Positions 1 to 8,430 of a stretch of DNA of 28,161 nt are shown here, piece by piece; position 1 is the stretch's first letter, and the number at the start of each line of letters is the position of its first letter. Source of the DNA: an uncultured Lachnospira sp. (GTDB lineage: Bacteria; Bacillota; Clostridia; Lachnospirales; Lachnospiraceae); the NCBI GenBank assembly GCA_934358235.1, contig CAKRKK010000007.1, positions 1 to 28,161 of the forward strand. The letters run 5' to 3'. A program made the position numbers and the translations under genes. The notes beneath the pieces were generated by a model, which saw only the letters and a list, made by a program, of their open reading frames with translations, was not told where the DNA came from and searched no databases.

Positions 1-683
1 GTATAGATAATGTTATGGCAGGACTGGATGTTAAAAGAAATGTTGACATAGTTTCGGCTATGGAATACACGAATAAGCTTCATGTGGTTGATGTGCTTAA
101 GAGAAAGCTTTTAGATAATATAAAAACATCCGTTAAGCAGGCAAAGACAAGAGATTATCTGAAGTGGTGGATAAGTGAATGGGAGAATAAAGGCAAAAAT
201 GAGCAGGTGCAAGATAGTAATGCTGCAGGTATAACGGGAATGTTTGATGTGTCAAGTGACTATTATACAATAATAAAAACACGCGTTAATGAGATGACAT
301 ATGCAATGACACCAGTAAGCATGCCGTCTGTATGTAATGATAAAGAGTATGATGATATGGAAGAAAAAATGCTTAAAGAGATATTAAGGGAGGCGGAAGA
401 ATTATCAAGAAACAGAGGTTCACTTGCAATATCAGATGAAGCTGTGATGTTCTGTATGAAAAAGTGGTATAAGGACAGCAGCGAAAAAACGGAGAATGCA
501 CTTAAAAGAGACAGCGTAAGAATTAATAATGCGGTAAAGTTCATAAGCAGCATTAATGATAGAAATATAACGGAAATGTTTTTAAGAAATCTGAATAACG
601 ATGATAGCTTTATATATATTATAGGCAGGATAAGGATTCCTGCTTATGTTGAACAAATGTCTGTAATATATGATGTGGCATAA
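1..683 (+). CDS. Unrecognised protein, 3' part only
   Basis: The reading frame is open to the left edge of the window. The first in-frame ATG is at 15, but nothing in the 14 bases before it resembles a ribosome-binding site, so the true start probably lies outside and this is a C-terminal part of about 226 residues. It is hydrophilic and mostly predicted helical, rich in Lys, Glu and Asn, with two tryptophan-bearing stretches (KWWISEWENK near residue 50 and MKKWYKDSSEK near residue 150, counted from the ATG). I see no signal peptide, membrane segment or catalytic motif, and I do not recognise the family. The stop codon lies inside a 13-bp tandem duplication. It is followed 160 bases later by an independently promoted gene, so its own operon must be to the left. 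Confidence 0.6.
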   Translation, partial: IDNVMAGLDVKRNVDIVSAMEYTNKLHVVDVLKRKLLDNIKTSVKQAKTRDYLKWWISEWENKGKNEQVQDSNAAGITGMFDVSSDYYTIIKTRVNEMTYAMTPVSMPSVCNDKEYDDMEEKMLKEILREAEELSRNRGSLAISDEAVMFCMKKWYKDSSEKTENALKRDSVRINNAVKFISSINDRNITEMFLRNLNNDDSFIYIIGRIRIPAYVEQMSVIYDVA

Positions 684-703
684 ATGTCTGGCATAAATGT
701 CTG
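678..703. repeat. 13-bp perfect tandem duplication over a stop codon
   Basis: GCATAAATGTCTG occurs twice back to back (678-690 and 691-703). The first copy contains the TAA stop of the upstream gene. As 13 is not a multiple of three, the second copy is in another frame and does not extend the protein. It looks like a replication-slippage duplication. Confidence 0.8.
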
Positions 704-782
704 GCTGATATTTAGTTATCAGGAATATGTTGTCGGTATTGGATTGATAAATGGCTTGTAGTCTGATAAAATAATAAAAGTA

Positions 783-810
783 TTTTTGTAAAAAATAGTC
801 ATAGTATAAT
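783..810 (+). promoter_or_regulatory. Candidate sigma-A promoter of the DUF1846 gene
   Basis: A perfect TATAAT -10 box lies at 805-810. The best -35 is a weak TTTTTG at 783-788, 16 bases upstream. A GGAG ribosome-binding site at 829-832 precedes the ATG at 844 by 11 bases. The -10 is convincing; the -35 is not. Confidence 0.45.
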
Positions 811-843
811 ACTTGAAAATCATGGATTGGAGAATATATCAAA

Positions 844-2322
844 ATGAGAACAGGCTTTGATAATGACAAGTATCTTAAGATTCAGTCAGAACATATTAAG
901 GAAAGAATAGGCAGATTTGGAGACAAGCTGTATCTTGAATTCGGAGGAAAGCTCTTTGATGACTATCACGCATCAAGAGTCCTGCCAGGCTTTCATCCAG
1001 ACAGCAAGCTCCAGATGCTTTTACAGTTAGCGGATGTAGCAGAAATAGTAATAGTTATAAGTGCAGCAGATATAGAAAAGAACAAGGTCAGAGGTGACCT
1101 TGGCATAACATATGATGTAGATGTATTAAGACTCATAGGTGAATTTGAGAAAAAGGGACTTTATGTAGGAAGTGTTGTCATAACTAAATTTACAGGGCAG
1201 CCGGCAGCCCTTCAGTTTAAGGAAAAGCTTGAAAAGAAGGGAATAAAGGTTTACCAGCATTATGTAATAGAAGGATATCCATCTAATATAGCTAAGATTG
1301 TGAGTGATGATGGCTTCGGAAAGAATGACTATATAGAAACTACAAGACCACTTGTTGTAATTACAGCACCGGGACCAGGTAGTGGAAAGATGGCTACCTG
1401 CCTTTCACAGCTTTATCATGAGAATAAGCGTGGAATTAAGGCAGGATATGCTAAGTTTGAAACCTTTCCTATATGGAACATTCCACTTAAGCATCCTGTT
1501 AATCTTGCTTATGAGGCAGCAACAGCAGATCTTAACGATGTGAATATGATTGATCCATTCCACCTTGAAGCCTACGGTACAACGGCAGTTAATTATAACC
1601 GTGATATAGAGATATATCCAGTTCTTAACGCTATACTTGAGGAAATATACGGAGAGAATACTTATTATAAATCGCCAACAGATATGGGTGTAAATATGGC
1701 AGGAAACTGTATTGTTGATGATGAGGCCTGCTGTGAGGCATCCAGAATGGAAATTATCAGGAGATATTATGATGCAGTTAACAGAGTGGCTAAGGAAGAG
1801 GCTTTGGAAAGTGAAGTATATAAGATAGAGCTTCTTATGAAGCAGGCAAAGATTACTACAGATGATAGAAGGGTAACAGTAGCTGCTAAAAAGAGAGCCG
1901 AGGAAACAGGTGTTGCCTGTGCTGCCATCGAGTTCGATGACGGAACAATTATCACCTCAAAGACAACAGATTTTCTTGGTGCATCATCAGCACTTATATT
2001 GAATGCACTTAAGTATCTTGCGGGAATAGAACATGATGAGAAGCTTATAAAGCCGGAATTCATAGAGCCTATACAGAATCTTAAGGTTGAGTATCTTGGT
2101 GGAAGGAATCCGAGACTTCATAGCGATGAGGTGCTTATAGCACTTGCACTTACCTCTGTAACGAATGAAAACGCAAGGAAGGCTCTTGAACAGCTTCCTA
2201 GGCTGAAGGGCTGTCAGGTTCATACGACAGTTATGTTATCAGAGGTTGATACAAAGACATTTGCAAGGCTGGGTGTCAATCTGACCTCAGAGCCGGTAAG
2301 GGGTACTAAGAAATTCTATTAA
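844..2322 (+). CDS. DUF1846 family protein
   Basis: This 492-residue cytoplasmic protein matches the DUF1846 (UPF0371) family in full length and in its conserved N-terminus (MRTGFDNDKYLKIQSEHI), which is nearly invariant in Firmicutes. A glycine-rich loop resembling a nucleotide-binding loop (APGPGSGKMAT) is at about residues 174-184, after a strand VVIT. A Cys cluster (DDEACCEAS) is near residue 300. The biochemical function of the family is not established as far as I know; structures show a P-loop-like fold. No membrane segment is present. It has its own TATAAT promoter and is followed by a 474-base gap with a long hairpin, so it is probably monocistronic. Confidence 0.9.
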   Translation: MRTGFDNDKYLKIQSEHIKERIGRFGDKLYLEFGGKLFDDYHASRVLPGFHPDSKLQMLLQLADVAEIVIVISAADIEKNKVRGDLGITYDVDVLRLIGEFEKKGLYVGSVVITKFTGQPAALQFKEKLEKKGIKVYQHYVIEGYPSNIAKIVSDDGFGKNDYIETTRPLVVITAPGPGSGKMATCLSQLYHENKRGIKAGYAKFETFPIWNIPLKHPVNLAYEAATADLNDVNMIDPFHLEAYGTTAVNYNRDIEIYPVLNAILEEIYGENTYYKSPTDMGVNMAGNCIVDDEACCEASRMEIIRRYYDAVNRVAKEEALESEVYKIELLMKQAKITTDDRRVTVAAKKRAEETGVACAAIEFDDGTIITSKTTDFLGASSALILNALKYLAGIEHDEKLIKPEFIEPIQNLKVEYLGGRNPRLHSDEVLIALALTSVTNENARKALEQLPRLKGCQVHTTVMLSEVDTKTFARLGVNLTSEPVRGTKKFY

Positions 2323-2796
2323 TAGTGCTTTAGCAGACCCGTTGGCATAAGACAAAGGGAATTAATTAAATAAAAGTGGATGGACTGCTGTAATTGGAAT
2401 TGTACATCACATATAGACAGAAGAAATGCTTCATAGCTCTATATAATGTATAAGCCAGCTTGCGGCAGTCTATTTTTATAATTAAGAGTTAAAAAAGTCT
2501 GTCAGTATTTATTTTAGGTTTGTTTTGCTGATAAAAATATGGATAAGTATAAGAAAATTGTGCAATATATCTAAAAATGTGTATGTTTTTTTTACTGGCA
2601 TACTATATGATAAAGTGATAAAATATAACGCGTGTATAAAAATACTATTTTAATCAGAATATATAAATATTTTATGTATAACTGTTTAGTGTTTTATAAG
2701 CAGGGGAATTATGAAATAGACAGCAATGCAATGGGGAAATATTGTAGAAATGTTATGCAAGTGTAGTGAAAGTGTTGATGTTATTGGAGAAGAAGG
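2323..2796. other. 474-base noncoding stretch
   Basis: No credible gene is seen here on either strand. The first part carries the long imperfect hairpin at 2381-2472 described separately. The rest is very AT-rich, with a T8 tract near 2585 and AT-rich hexamers suitable as a -10 (for example TATGAT near 2605), so a promoter for the diguanylate cyclase downstream is likely but I cannot fix it. A GGAG just before 2797 is its ribosome-binding site. Confidence 0.55.
2381..2477 (+). terminator. Long imperfect hairpin with U-run
   Basis: Arms 2381-2397 and 2455-2472 pair over about 17 bp with G-U wobbles and one bulged C. Inside this, 2401-2407 pairs with 2446-2452 (7 bp, one wobble), 2411-2417 (ATATAGA) pairs perfectly with 2438-2444 (TCTATAT), and GAAG 2420-2423 pairs with CTTC 2429-2432 around a 5-base loop. 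TTTTT follows at 2473-2477. This can end the DUF1846 transcript, but it is far longer than an ordinary terminator. It could also be a structured small RNA or a small palindromic mobile element. Confidence 0.55.
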
Positions 2797-3930
2797 ATGA
2801 GCGATTTTAAGAAACAGTATGATAAAGAGCTGAGGTATCAGGAAGAAAAGTCTAACCAATATACGCTGAAGGGCGTTGTTTTATTTATTGCAACAGAGCT
2901 TGTTATGTGGCTGTTAAATATAATAGGCATATTTGAAATTGATAATACTATAATAACAATAGCGGTTATTAATTCCATCATATTACTAATTCCAATAATA
3001 TTGATTATTATAAAAGGTGATATGTCAAAGGATTATTATAAGTATATATGCCTTACACTTGTATGTATGGCAAGCGGTGTTACGTGTGCACTTCTTTCCT
3101 ATCACGCTGTGCTTTTATATGTTGTGCCATTATTGTTTGCGGCACATTACAGACAGAAGAAAACCTTATGGTTTACCTCTGTTATTAATTCTGTTTCAGT
3201 ACTTATCAGTATGATAGCAGGCTTTTACTATGGAATATGTGATATGAACCTTTTGTTTGCAGGAAGTCATAAAAGAGACTGGTATCTTGATATTATAACG
3301 GGAGGAACAGGATATGCCTTAAACGCCAATCCGGTATTTGTGATTATAGTATTCGGGGTAATACCAAGATGTATGATTCTTATGGTTATTACATTTATTC
3401 TGCAGGATATAGTTGTTGGTGGAAGTGAAGATGCTGCAAGAATAGCACAGCTTACATATCAGAAGGAAACAGATTCAAGAACTAAGCTGTTTAACAAGAA
3501 TAAGTATGAGGAAATGATATCAGCATATTATCCATATATGGATAACATCAGGGTTATATTCTGGGATCTTAACAACCTAAAGATGATTAATGATACCTAT
3601 GGGCACGAATATGGTGATAAAGCAATAGAAAGATTATCCTCAGTATTATATTCCTTTACCGATGAAAGAAGGCGTGTATACAGAATAGGTGGGGATGAAT
3701 TCATTATGATTATAGATAATCCCCATGACAGCGAGGGTGTAGAAATATCTGCTGCTGTAGCTGATATGATAGATAAGGCTAATGCTGGAAGCCGCCTTAA
3801 GATTTCAAGCGCAGTCGGTTCAGCCAAGGGTTATGGCAGGGATGTGCTTGAAATCGTAAAGAGGGCTGATGAGGCTATGTATAAGCATAAGGTAAAGACA
3901 AAGTCTGGAAGAATGGGAATAAGCAGTTGA
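2797..3930 (+). CDS. Membrane-bound diguanylate cyclase (GGDEF)
   Basis: The 377-residue protein should make cyclic di-GMP from two GTP. Residues about 22-215 hold roughly six hydrophobic segments. The C-terminal 165 residues are a GGDEF domain with the signature FWDLNNLKMINDTYGH near 252-267 and an intact GGDEF active site at 298-302, so it looks catalytically competent. The inhibitory I-site (RxxD ending five residues before GGDEF) is absent: the equivalent positions read D-E-R-R. The N-terminal membrane part is of a kind I cannot name, probably a sensor. Start: GGAG at about 2785 precedes the ATG. It stands alone and converges on the glycoside hydrolase gene, whose stop is only 3 bases away. 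Confidence 0.9.
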   Translation: MSDFKKQYDKELRYQEEKSNQYTLKGVVLFIATELVMWLLNIIGIFEIDNTIITIAVINSIILLIPIILIIIKGDMSKDYYKYICLTLVCMASGVTCALLSYHAVLLYVVPLLFAAHYRQKKTLWFTSVINSVSVLISMIAGFYYGICDMNLLFAGSHKRDWYLDIITGGTGYALNANPVFVIIVFGVIPRCMILMVITFILQDIVVGGSEDAARIAQLTYQKETDSRTKLFNKNKYEEMISAYYPYMDNIRVIFWDLNNLKMINDTYGHEYGDKAIERLSSVLYSFTDERRRVYRIGGDEFIMIIDNPHDSEGVEISAAVADMIDKANAGSRLKISSAVGSAKGYGRDVLEIVKRADEAMYKHKVKTKSGRMGISS

Positions 3931-3933
3931 TGG

Positions 3934-6171
3934 TTATTCTTCGAAGAATATTTTTGCTGCTGCTATCAGCAGGCTGCCATTACCAGGAAGATAAAGAGGA
4001 AGATCTTTTCTTGAATTCTGGCGGTTGTTTCCACTTACTACATATTCATTCTTTGGGGAATTAATAAGCAGTTGTTCAAGGGCAGTATCCTTCATTCCAA
4101 GTGTGTCTGCAGCCATAGCGATAACTGCAAAATCCCATCCCCATAGAGTGGAATAGTCCCATACATCAATAACTTTTTTAAGTGTTGCCCTGAAGGTGTC
4201 AGTATCTATTATATCTTTGGCACCATATCCTTTTAGCATGCCATAAACCTGAAGCATAAGTGGGTGGTCAATAGCTTTATTGGTAAAGGTTTCCTGACAG
4301 TTGGCGTGGGATAAGTATAAACCATTAGCAGCCGGCAGAGGAGCTATTCTGTCAGCTATATTATCCCACTTTTGCGATAGCATGGTCTGATTAAGCTTTA
4401 CAGCCCATTGAGCAGCAATCTTTAAACCATATCTGAAGTATGCAAGCTCGAATATAGGATTTCTTGTATCCTCAGGAAGATGTCTTTCCTGAACCGGGAT
4501 AACGGGTGCCTCTATATTAAAAGTATCTGTATTGATGTCATATACAAGATAATCTTCTATGAATTCTGCCGTTTCCTTAACTAGAATCCAGTATTTATTC
4601 ATATAAGCGCTTATATAGCTATCGTCTTTTTCTTTATAGCAGTCAAGTACCATCTGCAGCATATTGATTATGTGTGGCTGCTGCCATACAAGCAGGGGTG
4701 CTATCTTGGAAGGACAGTCACAGCCTGTATAGGATACCATTTTGGTCCAGCGCGCCCCCTTATAGCCATTTCGTGCTGCATTCCTTCTTGCCTCTGGAAG
4801 TATGCTTATATACCAGTCAAAGCTGCGTTCAAGAAGTTCAGGGTGTCCCCATAGCGGTGCCCACGCCATATGCCAGTAATGCATCTCAAGATGTGCTTTG
4901 CCATACCAGCTATTGCAGGTAAGACCAGTTTCAGCAGGAGGGATATATCCGCTGTCATTAATAATAAGCAGATATTGTGAGAGTATTACCCTTCGCATAA
5001 GCTCAGTATTGCTATGTGTAAGGAATCTGCCGCTGTTCCAGTAGTTATTCCAGAACTCATAACAATTACCAGCAATAATATTAAAGCTTTGTAAAGCATT
5101 AGCTTCATTGTAATAGTTTATGGAAGCATTATTATCTGTTGCTTTGGATAAGCTTTCTGGCTTGGGTATGTGGCAGTTGCTGTATATATTATCGTTATCA
5201 ATAAAGCTTATGCATAGATAAAGTGTATCAGCATCAGCAGCAATATTATATCTGTGGCTGCAGCCTTCCTTAAGAGTGCCATTGCTTTTTATGATAACAG
5301 AATAATGTGTGTTATCCAGAGTTCGTTTTATGTAGTATATATTATCAGTATTGTTATTGCTGTTATTATTGCCATCAGTATTGTTGCTGCTGTTATTATG
5401 ACCAACAGTATTACTGCGTGTGTTGATAGATGAAGTTATACAGCCAAGGCTGTCCTGATGCCAGTTATCGGCAGCCTTATCCCATAAGGAACCGGTTATA
5501 TCACTGGAAGCATAAGGAAAGTGTATAGCTATACCAAGTCCTTTAGTTAGAAGCTGCGAGCTTATCTTAAATGCCAGGGTGTCTGTTTTATTATCGCATA
5601 CAGTTTCTACATATACTTTATGTTTAAGGACCGGAGCTGTGTGCTTATCTGATATAGAGAATTCACTTTTTAAGGTTCCGGTTGCAAGCTCAAGCTCCTG
5701 ATTTATATCAGATATAATGTCTGATGAAACAGGCTCGTTATTAAGAGTGAAGCCTATTCTGGCAAGGTTGAACTTGTGTGGATTCATTCGTACCCAGTCA
5801 TAGGCAGCTTCATTTCCTTCATATTTAACGCGTGGATAGGATACTTTTCGTCCAAGATAATCGTATTCGGTCATCTTAACGTCATCAAGAGTATACTCAG
5901 TCTTAGAAGGCACAGCCTCTTTATCAGTACCAGCAGTACTTAAAGAAGCTTTGGTCTTAGGAGTGCTGTTCTTTGCAGCAGGGGTTGTATGCCAGCCCCA
6001 TTCAGCCATTGTACATAGAGGTGTTTCAGTAACATATTCATCATATAGAGTCTGCATACCGGTGATATCAGCGGTAAAACAGAATCTGCCATTACCAACA
6101 GATAGTGGTGATTGTGGATTTATTTCAGACAAATGTGGATTATATTCATTTATTACAGCAATATTAGTCAT
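3934..6171 (-). CDS. Six-hairpin glycoside hydrolase-like protein
   Basis: This 745-residue protein has the layout of (alpha/alpha)6 glycosidases of the GH65/GH95 kind. An N-terminal beta-sandwich-like part (residues 1-380) opens with SPLSVGNGRFCFTADITG. A helical part follows, with GARWTKM and CPSKIAPLLVWQQPH (about 470-500), like the equivalent loop of those families. There is no signal peptide or membrane segment, so it should act in the cytoplasm on imported oligosaccharides. The exact substrate and GH family are not clear; alpha-L-fucosidase or rhamnosidase-like activities are possible. An Asn/Ser/Thr-rich insertion (about 248-277, built of NNTDGNN-like units) interrupts the N-terminal domain. 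Start: GGAG lies 10 bases before the ATG. No transporter or sugar regulator is adjacent. Confidence 0.75.
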   Translation of the reverse strand: MTNIAVINEYNPHLSEINPQSPLSVGNGRFCFTADITGMQTLYDEYVTETPLCTMAEWGWHTTPAAKNSTPKTKASLSTAGTDKEAVPSKTEYTLDDVKMTEYDYLGRKVSYPRVKYEGNEAAYDWVRMNPHKFNLARIGFTLNNEPVSSDIISDINQELELATGTLKSEFSISDKHTAPVLKHKVYVETVCDNKTDTLAFKISSQLLTKGLGIAIHFPYASSDITGSLWDKAADNWHQDSLGCITSSINTRSNTVGHNNSSNNTDGNNNSNNNTDNIYYIKRTLDNTHYSVIIKSNGTLKEGCSHRYNIAADADTLYLCISFIDNDNIYSNCHIPKPESLSKATDNNASINYYNEANALQSFNIIAGNCYEFWNNYWNSGRFLTHSNTELMRRVILSQYLLIINDSGYIPPAETGLTCNSWYGKAHLEMHYWHMAWAPLWGHPELLERSFDWYISILPEARRNAARNGYKGARWTKMVSYTGCDCPSKIAPLLVWQQPHIINMLQMVLDCYKEKDDSYISAYMNKYWILVKETAEFIEDYLVYDINTDTFNIEAPVIPVQERHLPEDTRNPIFELAYFRYGLKIAAQWAVKLNQTMLSQKWDNIADRIAPLPAANGLYLSHANCQETFTNKAIDHPLMLQVYGMLKGYGAKDIIDTDTFRATLKKVIDVWDYSTLWGWDFAVIAMAADTLGMKDTALEQLLINSPKNEYVVSGNNRQNSRKDLPLYLPGNGSLLIAAAKIFFEE
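3935..3955 (+). terminator. Candidate terminator inside the convergent gene end
   Basis: A perfect 16-base palindrome (stem TATTCT/AGAATA, loop TCGA) at 3935-3950 is followed by TTTTT. It begins a few bases after the diguanylate cyclase stop and overlaps the last codons of the minus-strand gene. The stem is only 6 bp and AT-rich, so termination may be weak. Confidence 0.4.
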
Positions 6172-6364
6172 GATATTAAATCTCCATTTTGATATATGTG
6201 ATAAATATATAATAGCATTTTAAGTGGAATAAAAAAGCTGAAAATATATTTAAAATGCGTAAAATAACATAAAAAATGTGGTAAAATGTATAGAAGATTT
6301 TAGCATGTTTTCGACACAGATGTAGCGATATGTGTAAAAGTAGAATATAGGAGGACGTTTTAAG

Positions 6365-7141
6365 TTGAGTGATAAGACAAAAATAATTGCAGTTGCTGGT
6401 AAAGGTGGAGTTGGTAAAACCTCGCTTGCAGGAGTTATAGTAAAGCTTCTGGTGGAAAGCTACCCAGATAAAAAGATACTAGCAATAGATGCAGATCCAG
6501 CAGTAGGTTTATCAACAGTACTTAATGTTGAAGTAGAGAAAACTATAGATGATATAAGAAAAGAAGTTATTAAAAATGTAGAGGATGGCGATACAAAGTC
6601 AGCAGTAGAACTGCTTGGAGAGGCAAAGTATGAGATAATAGATGCCTTAAAGGAACAGGATGGGTATGCATTTATAGCGATAGGAAGACCAGAAAGTGCA
6701 GGCTGCTACTGTAGGATTAACTCATATCTAAAAGAGGTAATAACTATGTTGTCTGACCAGTTTGACTATGTTGTTATAGATGGTGAAGCAGGTATTGAAC
6801 AGATAAACAGACGCGTGATGGAAAAGGTTACACATCTTTTACTAGTTACTGATGCAAGCAGGAAGGGCAGCCAGGTTGTAAAGACTATTAAGAAGGTCGC
6901 AGATGAGCTTGTTATGTATGATAAGCTGGGCGTAATAGCTAACAGACTGCCTGATAAGGAGGTTGTTGGGCTTATGGATATAGGTGATATGCAGCTCCTT
7001 TCTGCTATCGAAAGTGATGATATGCTTGCAAGGGCAGATGTTCTTGGAGAGAATGTAACTAAGCTTCCTGATGATACAAGAATAGTTAAAGGAGCAAAAG
7101 AGGCACTTGTAAATATAGGCATCTTACCTGATGCAGAATAA
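6365..7141 (+). CDS. CooC-type nickel/metal-insertion ATPase
   Basis: This 258-residue SIMIBI ATPase has a deviant Walker A (GKGGVGKT, residues 12-19, with the signature lysine), the IDADP motif at 41-45 and a conserved DGEAG switch. It also has the GCYC motif (C114 and C116), matching the Cys-X-Cys that binds metal at the dimer interface of CooC, the factor that helps mature the nickel site of CO dehydrogenase (AcsF does so for acetyl-CoA synthase). No CO dehydrogenase is in the window. The start is TTG with a perfect AGGAGG at 6351-6356, 8 bases upstream. It heads a six-gene co-directional run, 59 bases before the next gene. I infer it serves a metal centre of a protein in this run. MinD-like roles are less likely because of the CXC motif and the context. 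Confidence 0.85.
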   Translation: MSDKTKIIAVAGKGGVGKTSLAGVIVKLLVESYPDKKILAIDADPAVGLSTVLNVEVEKTIDDIRKEVIKNVEDGDTKSAVELLGEAKYEIIDALKEQDGYAFIAIGRPESAGCYCRINSYLKEVITMLSDQFDYVVIDGEAGIEQINRRVMEKVTHLLLVTDASRKGSQVVKTIKKVADELVMYDKLGVIANRLPDKEVVGLMDIGDMQLLSAIESDDMLARADVLGENVTKLPDDTRIVKGAKEALVNIGILPDAE

Positions 7142-7200
7142 AAATAACGTTTATATGAGCAGACAGATGAAAAAGGCTGAGGCATAGGAAAGGGATTAAC

Positions 7201-8391
7201 TTGAAGGATTTACAACATTTATATTATTTTGAAAAGCTTCTTGAGGAGGTTAATAATGACCTTGTAAGAAAAGCCCAGGAGAAGGGAGATATAGCCATAG
7301 GGGCGGTATGCTTCCAGATTCCTGAACCATTGCTTAATCTTCCGGGATGTTTTTCAGTAAGGCTAAGGGCACCAAGAACAGGCTCCCTGGAAATGGGCAC
7401 ATATTATATGAGCAGTATGCTGTGTGAAGGCTGCAGGGCTATATTAGAGCGTGCCATAGAGGGCGGGTATAATTTTCTTGATTGTATTATTGCACCTGAT
7501 GCGTGTGCACAGATGAACAGATGTGTAGAAAATATTGAAAGACAGGGGCTGTGTACGAAGGAGAAGTTCTTTGTGGAGTATTCGGATGTTCCGATGAAGT
7601 CAGATGAATCGGCTTTAAGACATTATGTTAAACAGATGAAGCTTCACGTTCTAGAGCCATTACATAATACATATGGAATAGACATATCGGATAATGCACT
7701 TAGGGAGGCTGTAGAACAGCAGAATGAGATAAGCAGGCTGATAAGTGAGATTGGCGATTACAGAAAAGAAGATAATCCAAGAATAACAGGATATGAATTC
7801 GCTGTATTGTGTCTGGCTACTTATTGCTGTCCTAAGGAATATTTATTAGATAAGCTAAGGGATACAGCACAGGAATTAAAGACAAGAGAACCAGATGCAA
7901 AGAAGAGTTACAGGGCAAGAGTTGCTCTTATAGGCTCAGAAATAGATAATCCAGAGCTTATAAAGCTTGCAGAGGAGGCAGGCGCACTTGTTGTAGCTGA
8001 CAGATTCTGCTTTGGTTCGCTGCCTGGGCGAAGTGAGCTTATCCTTAATGAAAACGAGGATGTTCTATATCAGATATGCAGGCAGTATATGAAGTGGGGA
8101 AAGTGCCCAAGATATATGAATACAGAAAAGATAAAAGAACGTGAGGAGTATGTAGATTATATAGCCAGGGAATATAAGGCAGAGGGACTTATATATCAAC
8201 AGATAAAGTTCTGTGATTACTGGGGATATGAAAGAGCATCTGCATTTCATGTTATGAGAAAAGAGTATGGATATCCGGTACTTTCAATAGACAGACCATA
8301 TGCAGTAGGTTCATCAGGACAGATAAGAACAAGAATCCAGGCATTTGTGGAAAGCCTGGAGGTAAAGAAGATAAACAGGAATAACCAGTAA
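7201..8391 (+). CDS. 2-hydroxyacyl-CoA dehydratase/double-cubane family protein, smaller subunit
   Basis: This 396-residue protein has the usual length and hallmarks of the HgdB/FldC/BcrC/double-cubane family. Candidate Fe-S ligands include C75 and C78 (MLCEGC), C102 (APDACAQ), C269-less context VVADRFCFGS (C270), and C338 in LIYQQIKFCDYW. The C-terminal GQIRTRIQAFVESL matches the family ending. Members either dehydrate 2-hydroxyacyl-CoA, reduce aromatic-CoA, or carry an [8Fe-9S] double-cubane cluster that reduces small molecules; all need an ATP-driven activase, and one lies two genes downstream. The start is TTG, with AGGAAAGGGA at 7186-7195. Sequence alone does not decide whether the substrate is a CoA ester; no CoA transferase or acyl-CoA dehydrogenase is nearby, which speaks against a classical fermentative dehydratase. 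Confidence 0.85.
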   Translation: MKDLQHLYYFEKLLEEVNNDLVRKAQEKGDIAIGAVCFQIPEPLLNLPGCFSVRLRAPRTGSLEMGTYYMSSMLCEGCRAILERAIEGGYNFLDCIIAPDACAQMNRCVENIERQGLCTKEKFFVEYSDVPMKSDESALRHYVKQMKLHVLEPLHNTYGIDISDNALREAVEQQNEISRLISEIGDYRKEDNPRITGYEFAVLCLATYCCPKEYLLDKLRDTAQELKTREPDAKKSYRARVALIGSEIDNPELIKLAEEAGALVVADRFCFGSLPGRSELILNENEDVLYQICRQYMKWGKCPRYMNTEKIKEREEYVDYIAREYKAEGLIYQQIKFCDYWGYERASAFHVMRKEYGYPVLSIDRPYAVGSSGQIRTRIQAFVESLEVKKINRNNQ

Positions 8392-8430
8392 TAAACAATC
8401 AGACTATAAAGATAAGATGGAGAAATATAT

